NCBI RefSeq assembly: GCF_025995235.1 | Contig: NZ_BAPT01000025.1 | Coordinates: 62,001-126,000 of the forward strand | Origin: Ameyamaea chiangmaiensis | GTDB lineage: Bacteria; Pseudomonadota; Alphaproteobacteria; Acetobacterales; Acetobacteraceae | Reading direction: 5' to 3' | DNA length: 64,000 bases | Part shown: piece after piece, positions 33,615-42,061 of the stretch | How positions within the stretch are numbered: position 1 is the stretch's first letter | How the letters are laid out: each line of letters begins with the position of its first letter | Translations under genes and position numbers: made by a program | Notes under the pieces: model-generated | Database searches by the model: none | The model's input: the letters and a program-made list of their open reading frames with translations, nothing else | What the model was told of the DNA's origin: nothing

Positions 33615-34319
33615 TTACAAGCCTTCCAGCATTTGCGCCGCGACGCTATGACCTCGGTCTCGCAGATCCTGCGCGATTTTAGCGATCCACTGCTCACCGT
33701 CTGACCGGCTGCGGATAGCGCTAATCAGTTCACGTAGAAGTTGGAGTTGCGGATTACTATCGGCGCCGATCACGTCCCCCCCAGCGGCGGGAGACTTGAA
33801 TGCTACACGGGCAAGATCAGCGATGAAGCCGTCATCTAGTGAGGCCTCGCTGATTGCCTGCGAAACGATGCGCGACGTTGCATAATGTGCGCGATCTTGA
33901 GGCGGTTGAACAATCAGCAGCGCCTCGGCCGGATTGACGTGCACCTTGAGCTTCTCGCCATTTGCACTCTCGTGCTCCATGTATACTTCGCCACCCGTTT
34001 TTAGTGCCGTGTTCGCAATGGCTCTTATTGTTTTGGTCGTCTTAGATCGCGAACCCTTCTTGCCTTTGCTGCCCAAAAGGAGGTTTTTGATGCCTGCAAT
34101 ATTCTTTAGGAAGTCAATCAGATGATTGATCGAATCGGTATTATCCGCGATCTCCTTCAAGATTGCGATGATCGAACCTTGGCGGATCTCGGTGACGATC
34201 AACTCGCATCCGTAGAGTCGCCGGTAATCATTGCCGATCGCGGATAGCAGTTCGCCCAACACGGCCGCTTCGACGGGCTCCTTGTAGTCGATTGTCAGGA
34301 GGAGTTCGTTGGCGGGCAT
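33615..34319 (-). CDS. Uncharacterised cytosolic protein at the edge of an AT-rich islet
   Basis: 234 residues from the ATG at 34319 (PANELLLTIDYKEPVEAAVL); a longer start at 34382 adds 21 residues. The first ~70 residues predict a beta-alpha-beta unit (LLLTIDYKEP, then GCELIVTEIRQGSIIAILKE), followed by an amphipathic helix pair (NHLIDFLKNIAGIKNLLLG), a basic linker (GSKGKKGSRSKTTKT) and a mixed C-terminal domain. No signal peptide or membrane span. I do not recognise the family. The neighbourhood (AT-rich islet, no core genes on its left for 240 bases) suggests acquisition with accessory DNA; a defence-related role is possible but unsupported. Confidence 0.6.
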   Translation of the reverse strand: MPANELLLTIDYKEPVEAAVLGELLSAIGNDYRRLYGCELIVTEIRQGSIIAILKEIADNTDSINHLIDFLKNIAGIKNLLLGSKGKKGSRSKTTKTIRAIANTALKTGGEVYMEHESANGEKLKVHVNPAEALLIVQPPQDRAHYATSRIVSQAISEASLDDGFIADLARVAFKSPAAGGDVIGADSNPQLQLLRELISAIRSRSDGEQWIAKIAQDLRDRGHSVAAQMLEGL

Positions 34320-34617
34320 ATGGAAACCTTTGTTGAGTCGAGTTTCGACTAACCTGCCGGGAACGCCGTTGCTGATCAACACACCTGATCGTCGAGCCGG
34401 CAGCGCCTGCCGCTAGAATGAGGCCGCTAAACGTCGCTTGAATTCATCGTTGCAAACGGTTGCTTTCCGTCCTCCTATTCCCAATAGTCGATTTTCTGTT
34501 CACGCCTTCATGTCGGCCATCCAGACGATCATGACGAATTCCAGAAAGCAGATGCTCAAAAATAAAATCCAACTGTAGCGCCTCCTGCAATTGTTACGAC
34601 AAGATAAAATTTATCTT

Positions 34618-34755
34618 TCAAGTCTGGTTAATGCCACTTTCTTTTGTTTTGTCTTTTTTCTCTGCATCATCTTTTTGTATTTTTAATTTATCAATTGCAG
34701 AAGAAATTGTTTTCATTGTGCTATTAAATTCACCATACTGAATATTTTTTTTCAT
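34618..34755 (-). CDS. Small charged protein translationally coupled to the islet membrane gene
   Basis: 45 residues from the ATG at 34755, which overlaps the preceding stop as ATGA. It is highly charged and lysine-rich (KLKIQKDDAEKKDKTKESGI) and probably a short helix. A longer in-frame start at 34809 would lie inside the upstream gene. No family was recognised. The overlap suggests its product is made in step with the membrane protein. Confidence 0.45.
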   Translation of the reverse strand: MKKNIQYGEFNSTMKTISSAIDKLKIQKDDAEKKDKTKESGINQT

Positions 34756-34982
34756 TTTGTTTTTTCTTCTCCATTCCAACTTGAAAATACCTCTTTGACT
34801 TCTTCCCATGTAGCTGTCGCCCCATACGTTTCGATATAGAATTGTCCAAATTTTATAGCATGTATTCTATCGGCTATCTTTAAAGATTCTTGCATGTAAT
34901 TCCCAGAGTGGACAAAGTTATATCTCGTAAAAAAACCTACAATAGTAAGAACAACCAAACCTTTAAAAGAGAAAAATATCAA
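34752..34982 (-). CDS. Membrane-anchored C-terminal half of the islet coiled-coil protein (after an in-frame amber codon)
   Basis: 76 residues if started at the TTG at 34982; no good ribosome site is seen before it. It reads IFFSFKGLVVLTIVGFFTRY (one transmembrane helix) followed by a helical tail YMQESLKIADRIHAIKFGQF ending in WEEVKEVFSSWN. It lies in exactly the same reading frame as the upstream gene, separated by a TAG (34989-34991) and two codons. The pair together has the coiled coil - TM - TM - helical tail layout of one membrane protein. It is best regarded as the 3' part of a gene broken by a nonsense change, or one read through at a low rate. Confidence 0.5.
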   Translation of the reverse strand: MIFFSFKGLVVLTIVGFFTRYNFVHSGNYMQESLKIADRIHAIKFGQFYIETYGATATWEEVKEVFSSWNGEEKTK

Positions 34983-34988
34983 AAATGG

Positions 34989-35516
34989 CTACGACATATT
35001 TGGTGATATACCGAATGAATTCCAAAAAGATATTATAATCGTTAAAATAAGTCCGATAGCAAGAACAGCCGCCCCTGAAATGGACCACCAATTAGCGTAT
35101 TTAGAAAGTTTTTTCTCTCTAGCCTCTAAATCTTTTACGGTTTCTTTTACAAATTCACTCGAGGTTGTTTTGAGATTTTCTTGGTATTCTTTTGTATAGC
35201 GTAATTTTTCTTCTTTGACTTTTTTGGTTTCAATTTCAAGATATTGTTTTCTCCGAGCATATTCAGCTTGCAGCCTTTCTAACTCAATATTAAATTTAAC
35301 CTTCTCCTCTTTAGATTCATTTTCAAAAATATAATTTTTCTCTTTAAAATTACTAATTATATTTTCTTTATCATGTTCCAGTCTGTCAATTATTGAATTT
35401 CTTTCTTTTATGTATTTATTTTTATTTTCTATCTTTTCTTTTAATTGATTAATTTCTAGTTTTAAATCTTGTATGATAATATTATTCTTTTCTTGTGAAG
35501 ACTCTAAATTGCTCAT
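34989..35516 (-). CDS. Coiled-coil protein with a C-terminal transmembrane helix, AT-rich islet
   Basis: 175 residues, ATG at 35516 with a GGAG ribosome site six bases upstream (35524-35527) and a TTGACA hexamer further up (35566-35571). Residues ~8-135 are a long, almost uninterrupted heptad-rich helix with many Lys/Glu. Residues ~142-168 form a transmembrane helix (WWSISGAAVLAIGLILTIII). The frame ends in ISPNMS and a TAG, after which the same frame continues as a second membrane segment (34752-34982). The layout resembles uncharacterised bacterial coiled-coil proteins with two membrane helices near the C-terminus. Function unknown. Confidence 0.65.
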   Translation of the reverse strand: MSNLESSQEKNNIIIQDLKLEINQLKEKIENKNKYIKERNSIIDRLEHDKENIISNFKEKNYIFENESKEEKVKFNIELERLQAEYARRKQYLEIETKKVKEEKLRYTKEYQENLKTTSSEFVKETVKDLEAREKKLSKYANWWSISGAAVLAIGLILTIIISFWNSFGISPNMS

Positions 35517-35746
35517 TAAAATTCTCCAAGATTTAGTTAATGAAATTTGGAATAATATCGCTTTATGTCAAATAAATATTTTCTTCAAATAACTCATGAA
35601 AATACTTCCTAATTTGACAAATTTTCTTTATTTTTTATATTCGCCTGTGACGGATATATTTACCAACGGCGATTTTACAAATATCCGCTCTCGTATCGCA
35701 ACGGCCTCAAAGCCGACGATCCGCTTTCCCCCTCCCAAGCTACCCT

Positions 35747-36949
35747 TCACACCATCAACGCGCTCTGTTCCTGCTCCCGCTTGACCGCCTGCACCGTGGA
35801 TACGGACACCCCCGTCCGTTCCGCAATCTGGCGCGTGGTCATCGCGCGTCCTTCCGGGGTGGCCAGCAGGCGGGCGACGCTGTCGCGTTTGGCGCTGTTC
35901 TTGCCGCCGCCGCGCGGGGTCTTGGCGGCCTTTCCGGTGGGGCGCACGGTGGCCTGAAGGGCGTGCAGGTCGCGCAGGATAGCTTCGGTTTCCAGCGTGC
36001 CCTGCAAATCATGTTCCAGATGGAACCGCACCCGCGCGGTCAGTTCGGCCAGCGTCGTGGCGGGCAGGGTGCGGGCGGCCATTTCGCGCACGATCCCGGC
36101 GCGCATATGTACCGGCCCGGTGATGAAGTCCCATTCCGGCGCGCCGTGGTCGCGCCAGCGGGCGACGATGCTGCGTTCGTGATTTAGACGGATCCAGCGG
36201 CGGACTTCGCTGATCGCATCGTCGATCGTGCGGGGCAGGCGCACGGCATTGCACAGGGCTTCGCGTACTTTCGGTCCCGGTTCGCGAAAGGCGGAGCGTC
36301 CTTCCCACCGTTCGCTGAACGCACCGGGATTGTCGCGGTCGGGAATGGTTTCGTGCCACGGCAGAACGGCGTCGAAAAGTGCCTTTTCCTCTGCCGTTTT
36401 TTCGAACACGCGCGCGACGGAGCCATGGCGGCGGATGATGGCCTCGATTTCCGGGCGATGGCGCGCGCGCCAGGCGGTTTCGGCCTCGCTTAACGTGCCG
36501 GTTGGCGGTTCCGGTGGCATGACGGGTTCGTGCGGCGGTTCGGCGTGCGCGCGGGCCTGCGCGGCGCGTTCGTGCCGTTGCCGCTCGCGCTGCAACTGCT
36601 CCTGACGCTGCTGTTCGAGGCGCGATCGCTCGGCGGCGTCATGTGCCGCGCGGGCGTGGCGTTCCTGCTCCGCACGGGCGGCGGCGGCGCGGCGTTCGGC
36701 ATCCAGCCGGGCCTCGGCCCGGGCGCGGTCGGCGCGACGGGCCAGTTCGCGGGTCAGCACGGCGGCGCTGTCGATGTCGGCGGTGCGGTGGGGATAGCGG
36801 GCCAGCAGGGCAGGAATGTCGGCCAGGGTATAGCCGTGCGTGCGCACCATGGCTTCGGCCCGCGCGCACGCCGCGATGGACTCGCCGTCACCCGCGCGCG
36901 CGGCGAGCACCCAGACTTTCCACAGCCTGTCCAGATCCAGTGACGCCAT
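35747..36949 (-). CDS. Arg/Glu-rich protein with C-terminal helix-turn-helix, unknown role
   Basis: 400 residues. The N-terminal ~50 residues (DLDRLWKVWVLAARAGDGES, then AMVRTHGYTLADIPALLARY) faintly resemble the DUF2786-type opening, though this is weak. Residues ~75-140 are a long charged helix rich in Ala, Arg, Glu and Gln. The middle (~165-300) is alpha-helical with conserved-looking EVRRWIRLNHERSIVARWRD. The last ~40 residues form a helix-turn-helix (MTTRQIAERTGVSVSTVQAV) preceded by a basic GGGKNSAKRDSV linker. It probably binds DNA. GC is high, like the core genes and unlike the AT-rich islet it borders. No replication or phage genes are adjacent, so a regulator or accessory-element function is only a guess. 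Confidence 0.6.
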   Translation of the reverse strand: MASLDLDRLWKVWVLAARAGDGESIAACARAEAMVRTHGYTLADIPALLARYPHRTADIDSAAVLTRELARRADRARAEARLDAERRAAAARAEQERHARAAHDAAERSRLEQQRQEQLQRERQRHERAAQARAHAEPPHEPVMPPEPPTGTLSEAETAWRARHRPEIEAIIRRHGSVARVFEKTAEEKALFDAVLPWHETIPDRDNPGAFSERWEGRSAFREPGPKVREALCNAVRLPRTIDDAISEVRRWIRLNHERSIVARWRDHGAPEWDFITGPVHMRAGIVREMAARTLPATTLAELTARVRFHLEHDLQGTLETEAILRDLHALQATVRPTGKAAKTPRGGGKNSAKRDSVARLLATPEGRAMTTRQIAERTGVSVSTVQAVKREQEQSALMV

Positions 36950-37109
36950 GTGCCGAGTCAGTTCCCCTTCAGGGGCGTGAGCCTATCGGTCGCCCCGCCG
37001 CGCCGCAACGCCAAACACCCCCGCCGTGCCTCTTCGGTGCGGCGCAGTTGCACAGCGGCCACGCCCGGCCGAGACTGGTGTGCAGACCGCGCACGCAAGG
37101 ACTTGCCCT

Positions 37110-38174
37110 ATGCCCCATCACCCGGACCCATCGAATCCGCTGTCGCGCAGCGTGCGCTATCTCGGTCCCGGCCAGCCCTTCGCGCTGCGGGCGGTGGCGG
37201 TCCCGCAGCCCGAGGCGGGGGAGGTGCGGGTGCGGGTTGCGGCGTGTGGCGTGTGCCGCACGGACCTGCACCTGCGTGACGGGCTGCTCGATCTCGGGCG
37301 GCGGGATTTCGCCGTCGGGCATGAAATCGCGGGCGTGGTCGAGGCAACCGGCCCGGGTGTCGATCCGGCGCGCGTGGGGCAGCGGGTGGTCGTTTATTAT
37401 TATGTCGGCTGCGGCCACTGCCGGTATTGCCGCGTGGGGGACGCCCATCTGTGCCCACAGCCGCGCGCGCAGCCCGGGTTCAGCAGCGATGGGGGTTATG
37501 CCGATTACGTGGTGGTGCCCGACGTGACCTGTGTGCCGGTGCCCGACGGCATTCCGCTGACCCAGGCCGCGCCGGTCGGCTGTGCCGGATCGACGGCGGT
37601 GCATGCCGGGCGACTGGCCGATATCAGGCCCGGCGACTGGGTGGTGGTCAACGGGCTGGGCGGTGTCGGGGCGGCGCTGGCGCAGTATGCGCGGCACGCC
37701 GGGGCGCGGGTGATTGCCGTCGGTCGCGGGGCGGCGCGCGCCGCATGGGCGCAGCGTCTGGGGGCGGAGGCGGCGTTCGATCCTGATGCGACACCCGATC
37801 TGGCGGCGGCGATCGTCGCGCTGACGGGCGAGGGGGCGGATGTGGTGTTCGACCTGATCGGCACGCGGGCGGCGCTGGTGGCGGCGACCGGTATGCTGCG
37901 CCGGCGCGGGCGGCTGATCCTGCTGGGCTATACCGAGCAGACCTATGACATCCACCCGGTGGACCTGATCGTGCGCGAGATCACGGTGCGTGGCTCGGTC
38001 GGGGCCAGTCTGGAAGATTTGCACGAGGCCGTGGCGTTGATGGCGCGGGGCGTGTTGCGCTTCGATATCGCCGACATCGTGCCGCTCGATGCGTTCGACG
38101 ACGCGCTGGCGCGCGTGCGGGCCGGGGGGCTCACCGGTCGCGTGGTGCTCGACACCGGCTCGGGGGCGGTGTGA
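37110..38174 (+). CDS. Zinc-dependent medium-chain alcohol dehydrogenase
   Basis: 354 residues from the ATG at 37110. Catalytic-zinc ligands are Cys in CGVCRTDLHLRD (about residues 44-47) and His in VGHEIAG (about 70). The structural zinc lobe has four cysteines in YVGCGHCRYCRVGDAHLCPQ. The NAD(P) domain has VNGLGGVGAALAQYARHAGA (about 180-199). It oxidises or reduces an alcohol/aldehyde pair; the substrate range cannot be read. It stands between the helix-turn-helix protein gene (divergent) and the phosphodiesterase-like gene (convergent, 12 bases apart). Confidence 0.9.
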   Translation: MPHHPDPSNPLSRSVRYLGPGQPFALRAVAVPQPEAGEVRVRVAACGVCRTDLHLRDGLLDLGRRDFAVGHEIAGVVEATGPGVDPARVGQRVVVYYYVGCGHCRYCRVGDAHLCPQPRAQPGFSSDGGYADYVVVPDVTCVPVPDGIPLTQAAPVGCAGSTAVHAGRLADIRPGDWVVVNGLGGVGAALAQYARHAGARVIAVGRGAARAAWAQRLGAEAAFDPDATPDLAAAIVALTGEGADVVFDLIGTRAALVAATGMLRRRGRLILLGYTEQTYDIHPVDLIVREITVRGSVGASLEDLHEAVALMARGVLRFDIADIVPLDAFDDALARVRAGGLTGRVVLDTGSGAV

Positions 38175-38186
38175 CGGCGTCGGGGG

Positions 38187-39185
38187 TCAGAACCGTATGC
38201 GCATGCCCTGCTCGGGCATGATGAAGCGCAGGCCGAGCGTATTGCTCTGTTCCAGTTCGCTCAGGATGCGGCGTGTCGGGGCTTCTCCGTCCGTCAGTGC
38301 GTATTTTACATGCGCGACCACCACCGGCAGACCACGCAGCGAGGCCGGACCACCGGCCGCCAGCGCCAGATCGCCGAGGGACGCGAGCATCAGCGCGGGC
38401 GTCAGATGGCCATACAGTTGGTTCGTCGATCGTGCATTGTCGTAGGACGCTTCGATGATGATCCCGCGCAACCGGTGCTGGCGAACCAGCGGGGCCACCG
38501 CATGCCACAATGCTCGCAGCCGATGGGAACCCTGCACGCGGTCCGCGCCCGTGTCCCCGAGATAGAGCAGCGCGTCGGCGTCAGCCTGCAACACGAACGC
38601 GGTTGACTCGACGCCGCCATGCTCCAGCGGAAATGGCGTGACGCGCAAACCTGTCCCCATCACGGGCACGCTCACGCCCGGGGACAGGGTATCGTAGTGG
38701 TACAGCCCGATCGCCGGAGCCGGGCCGCCGTCGGCCAGATTGGGCCACAGGGCATTATTGAACAGGTCGCGCTGCATCACGCCGATGACGGATGGCAGGG
38801 CGTGGATCGTCTTGCCCCGATCGTCCGGCGAGGCGATGACCAACCCTGCTACGTGATCCAGATGCGCGTGGCTGATCAGATACCCGGCGATCCAGTCGTG
38901 CAGCACCGCACCGATGCGCGCGCTCTGTGGGGAGGCGGGCAGAGGCAGGTCATCGAACGCGTGCGCGTCGTCCGCCGCGCGCAGGCCCGCGACCACCGTT
39001 CCCGCGTCGCAGGCCACATAGCGTCCCGCCCCGTGCGGGCGCACCAGATAGGTGCTGAGATTGCCGTCCTCGATCCCGCCGCGCGCGCCCAGCACCACCA
39101 GGTCGAACCCGGGACCGGCCCATGCGACGGTGGGGGCCGCGATGGCCACCAGCAGGGCCAGAACGGCCCGACCCAGCCGGCGCAT
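38187..39185 (-). CDS. MBL-fold protein of the class II cyclic-nucleotide phosphodiesterase family
   Basis: 332 residues with an N-terminal signal peptide (RRLGRAVLALLVAIAAPTVA, ending AWA), so probably periplasmic. The metal motif HAHLDH (in ISHAHLDHVAGLVIAS) near residue 103 matches the class II PDE signature HxHLDH, with further ligands in FPLEHGGVES, YLGDTGAD and KYALTDGEAP. Such enzymes hydrolyse cAMP or cGMP. A signal-peptide-bearing form would act on exported nucleotides or another phosphodiester. Its ATG overlaps the ghrA stop by one base, so the two are co-translated. Confidence 0.82.
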   Translation of the reverse strand: MRRLGRAVLALLVAIAAPTVAWAGPGFDLVVLGARGGIEDGNLSTYLVRPHGAGRYVACDAGTVVAGLRAADDAHAFDDLPLPASPQSARIGAVLHDWIAGYLISHAHLDHVAGLVIASPDDRGKTIHALPSVIGVMQRDLFNNALWPNLADGGPAPAIGLYHYDTLSPGVSVPVMGTGLRVTPFPLEHGGVESTAFVLQADADALLYLGDTGADRVQGSHRLRALWHAVAPLVRQHRLRGIIIEASYDNARSTNQLYGHLTPALMLASLGDLALAAGGPASLRGLPVVVAHVKYALTDGEAPTRRILSELEQSNTLGLRFIMPEQGMRIRF

Positions 39186-40120
39186 CAGTAGCCGCGTGAC
39201 AGATCGACCGCCCCTTCAACGGGCTCGCCCTTGCGCAGATGGACGATGTTGTCGGCAATCTGCGGTGCCGCGGACCCCGGCAGGGCGACCGACGCCACAT
39301 GCGGCGTGATCAGCACGTTGTCGAGCGACCAGAGCGGGTCGCCGGCCGGCAGGGGCTCCTCGACGAACACGTCGAGCACGGCCTGGCCGATGCGCCGCGT
39401 GCGCAACGCCTCGACCAGCGCGTCCTGGTCGACGATCGGGCCGCGCGCGACGTTGATGAACCCCGCGCCCTCCGGCAGCATCGCCAGCCGCTCGGCCGAC
39501 ATCAGGCCGATCGTCTCGGGCGTCTTGGGCAGCAGCATCACCAGGATATCGCATCCCGACAGGAATTCCGGGAGCGCCTCGATGCCGGCAAACGTCTCGA
39601 TCCCCGGCGCGGTCTTGGGCGAGCGTGACCAGCCGCGCACGGTGAACCCCTGACGCAGGCATTCGTTGGCGGCGTTCAGCCCCAGCTCGCCCAGCCCCAT
39701 CATGCCCAGCCGGATCGTCTCCAGCGGACGCGGCTCGATATAATGCCATTCGCCCCGGCGCTGCGCGGCCTCGAAGGCCGGAATGTCACGCGCGATGCGC
39801 AGGGCGGCGTGCAGGACGAAGCTGCCCATCATGCGCGTCATCAGCGGGTCGTGCAGGCGCGTGACGGGCACGCCGGGCGGCAGATCGTCACGGGCGGCCA
39901 TGGCGTCCACGCCGGCACCCAGATTGATGATCAGTCTGAGATTGGGAAAGCGTGCGAAAAACCCCTGCGGCGGCGCCCATACCAGCGCGTAATGCACGTC
40001 AGCCGGATCGAAATCGTCCTCCTCCCGCACGAACACCAGATCGGGCAGCGACGCATTAAGAGCTTTCTCCCACGGCTCGGGAAGGTCCAGCTTGCTCCAG
40101 AAAATCAGCGTATCGGCCAT
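39185..40120 (-). CDS. ghrA: Glyoxylate/hydroxypyruvate reductase A (GhrA-type D-2-hydroxyacid dehydrogenase)
   Basis: 311 residues from the ATG at 40120; a longer frame to 40252 adds unconserved residues. It belongs to the GhrA branch: short N-terminal domain beginning LIFWSKLDLPEPWEKALNAS, Arg-containing loop NLGAGVDAM, NAD loop MMGLGELGLNAANECLRQGF, and the His/Glu catalytic region VEEPLPAGDPLWSLDNVLIT followed by PHVAS. It reduces glyoxylate to glycolate and hydroxypyruvate to glycerate, the latter a substrate of the glycerate kinase at 2.9 kb. The downstream MBL gene is coupled to it. Confidence 0.9.
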   Translation of the reverse strand: MADTLIFWSKLDLPEPWEKALNASLPDLVFVREEDDFDPADVHYALVWAPPQGFFARFPNLRLIINLGAGVDAMAARDDLPPGVPVTRLHDPLMTRMMGSFVLHAALRIARDIPAFEAAQRRGEWHYIEPRPLETIRLGMMGLGELGLNAANECLRQGFTVRGWSRSPKTAPGIETFAGIEALPEFLSGCDILVMLLPKTPETIGLMSAERLAMLPEGAGFINVARGPIVDQDALVEALRTRRIGQAVLDVFVEEPLPAGDPLWSLDNVLITPHVASVALPGSAAPQIADNIVHLRKGEPVEGAVDLSRGY

Positions 40121-40542
40121 GATGTGTCCCTGTGTCTCCACGAAGGCGCCCAGTATGCGGTCGCAGGCCGGGCACTGCAACGCATGTTCTCGGACCGCAA
40201 CGGTAGGGCGGTGACGCCGGCCACGGTAAGGCGCGGTGCCCGTCGGGGGCATGCGCCGGTTGTCCGGCTCTCCAGCAGAAGATTCGCCGGTGCATCGACA
40301 GCATTATTGCGATCGAGGGCGTTGGTGCCTGAAGAGGCGATGAATAGTACATGACGATCCGACACAGTCGGCGGCCCCATACCCAAGAGAAGCGGGGGCC
40401 GGCCAATAAAATTCCTTCTGCCTGCCTTCTCGGGAAAACTGTGTCAGGCCGCGCGTGTTTTATAGGCCTTGTTGCTCTGGACGCGGGGTGCCTGTCGCCT
40501 GCTTCGTCCAGAAGAACCAGTCGAAGAACTGTGGATGCACGC
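40121..40542. other. 422-base gap without a recognised gene
   Basis: The region separates the divergent ghrA and MFS genes. Short open frames here lack ribosome sites and typical composition. I see no convincing terminator hairpin, repeat or exact GGAA-N6-TTCC site. It presumably holds the promoters of the two flanking genes. Confidence 0.4.
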
Positions 40543-41952
40543 ATGAAAAAACTTACCGACGCACAGAAACTGGTCCGGAACATCGTGATGGTCGTCACGA
40601 TGGGGGCGCTTGCCTTCGGATACGACACGGGCGTGATCGCCGGCGCCCTGCCATTCATGCAGAATCCCCTGGCGCAAGGTGGTCTAGGGCTGACCCCGCT
40701 GACCGAGGGGCTGGTGACATCCGCGCTGGTTCTGGGCGCCGCGTTCGGATCTCTGGCGTGTGGGATCGTGGCCGATCGCGTCGGCCGCCGCGACAGCCTG
40801 ATCGGCCTGTCGGTGGTGTTCATGATCGGCGCGATCGGAACGTCGCAGGCCCCGTCGATCCCGGTCATGATTTTGATGCGTGGGGTCCTTGGCTTCGCCG
40901 TGGGCGGTGCCTCGGCGCTGGTGCCGATGTTCATTTCGGAAATGGCGCCTCCCAGCCGCCGGGGCCAGTTGGTCAGCCAGAACGAGATGATGATCGTGAC
41001 CGGGCAGCTCGCCGCCTACGTGCTCAGCGCCGTGCTTGCGAAATTTTTCGGCGTGCCCGGGATATGGCGCACGATGCTGCTGATCGCCGCCGTTCCGGCG
41101 ATCTTACTCGGGGGTGGCCTGTTCTTCGTCCCGCGCTCGCCGCGCTGGCTGGCAAGTCGCGGTCGCACGGACGACGCCAGGCGCGTACTCGAACTGATCC
41201 GATCGACCGACCGGCAGGTCCGTAAAGAGATGGTGGAGATCGATGCGCAGGTCAGCAAGGAAGCCGATCAGCTGGGCTGGGGGGAGGCGCTGCGCGAGCC
41301 GTGGATACGTCGTCTGCTGATGCTGGGCATCGGCCTTGGGTTTGCCGCGCAGTTTACGGGCGTGAATGCCTTCATGTATTTCACGCCCATCATTCTGACC
41401 CGCACGGGCCTGGGCACCGAAGCGGCACTTGTCGCCACGATCAGCGCGGGCGTGGTCGCCGTGATCGCGACGTTCTTCGGGATCTGGATGATCGGCCGGT
41501 TCCCGCGTCGGTTTACGCTGCTGGGCGGTCTCGGCGGTGTTGTCTTCGCGCATGTCGGTCTGGGGGTTACACTGCTGCTGCTCGACGGTTCTCCGGTGCA
41601 GAGCGTGGCCGCGCTGGGGTTCATCCTGCTCGCGCTGCTATTTATCCAGATGATGGTGTCACCGCTTTACTGGCTTTTGATGTCCGAGTTGTTTCCCGTG
41701 CGCGCGCGGGGTGTGTTGACCGGGCTCTCGGTCGCGGCGCAGTGGCTGTGCAATGCCACCGTCGCCTTTCTGTTTCCGGTCGTGCTGCACTGGATCGGTG
41801 CCTACACGTTCTTCGTGTTCGCCGCGATCAACGTGCTGTCCCTGATGTTCGTGGCCAAGGTTCTGCCCGAAACCCGGGGGATGTCGCTCGAACGGCTCGA
41901 ACAGCATCTGGAGGCGCATTTTTCGCCCGACATCGCCGCCGGGACGGCCTGA
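40543..41952 (+). CDS. MFS sugar porter family transporter
   Basis: 469 residues from the ATG at 40543 (KKLTDAQKLVRNIVMVVTMG); in-frame codons back to 40351 lack a ribosome site. It has 12 predicted membrane helices. Sugar-porter marks are ALAFGYDTGVIAGALPFMQ in helix 1, the loop DRVGRRDSLIGLS between helices 2 and 3, PRSPRWLASRGRTDDARRVL before the central loop, FTGVNAFMYFTPIIL in helix 7 (the QFTGVN variant of QQxxGxN), and PETRGMSLERLEQHLE after helix 12. It imports a hexose, pentose or polyol by proton symport. Inositol is possible given the locus at 15-29 kb, but it is 11 kb away and lacks the IolR site. A strong terminator follows the stop. Confidence 0.88.
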   Translation: MKKLTDAQKLVRNIVMVVTMGALAFGYDTGVIAGALPFMQNPLAQGGLGLTPLTEGLVTSALVLGAAFGSLACGIVADRVGRRDSLIGLSVVFMIGAIGTSQAPSIPVMILMRGVLGFAVGGASALVPMFISEMAPPSRRGQLVSQNEMMIVTGQLAAYVLSAVLAKFFGVPGIWRTMLLIAAVPAILLGGGLFFVPRSPRWLASRGRTDDARRVLELIRSTDRQVRKEMVEIDAQVSKEADQLGWGEALREPWIRRLLMLGIGLGFAAQFTGVNAFMYFTPIILTRTGLGTEAALVATISAGVVAVIATFFGIWMIGRFPRRFTLLGGLGGVVFAHVGLGVTLLLLDGSPVQSVAALGFILLALLFIQMMVSPLYWLLMSELFPVRARGVLTGLSVAAQWLCNATVAFLFPVVLHWIGAYTFFVFAAINVLSLMFVAKVLPETRGMSLERLEQHLEAHFSPDIAAGTA

Positions 41953-42000
41953 GTGACGCGACCTCCGTCATGACGGCACGCGGCTGACGCCCCGCCAATA

Positions 42001-42037
42001 AAAAACCCCTCCGCGACCGGGTCGCGGAGGGGTTTTT
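42001..42037. terminator. Bidirectional terminator between the MFS gene and ilvC
   Basis: A 17-bp perfect inverted repeat, including an A-run on the left arm and a T-run on the right, closes on a three-base CGG loop. The GC-rich core is CCCCTCCGCGAC. The A/T runs make it a good intrinsic terminator on both strands, ending the MFS transcript and the ilv transcript 24 bases after the ilvC stop. Confidence 0.92.
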
Positions 42038-42061
42038 CGAAAAGTCCTTGATAAATAAGGA

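Larger units (their letters stand above)
34400..35740. other. AT-rich accessory islet
   Basis: Base composition drops sharply here relative to both sides, with long A/T runs from about 34600 to 35650, and the codon use is AAA/ATT/TTT-rich. The three small minus-strand genes inside form one short operon. No integrase, transposase, terminal repeat or tRNA was recognised at either edge. The islet lies between an unknown protein gene (33615-34319) and a helix-turn-helix protein gene (35747-36949). Confidence 0.75.

Noticed and set aside
40400..40450. An IolR-type site before the MFS sugar porter gene
   Set aside because: Only the TTCC half is present, and the left half does not match GGAA, so linking the porter to the inositol regulon is not supported.
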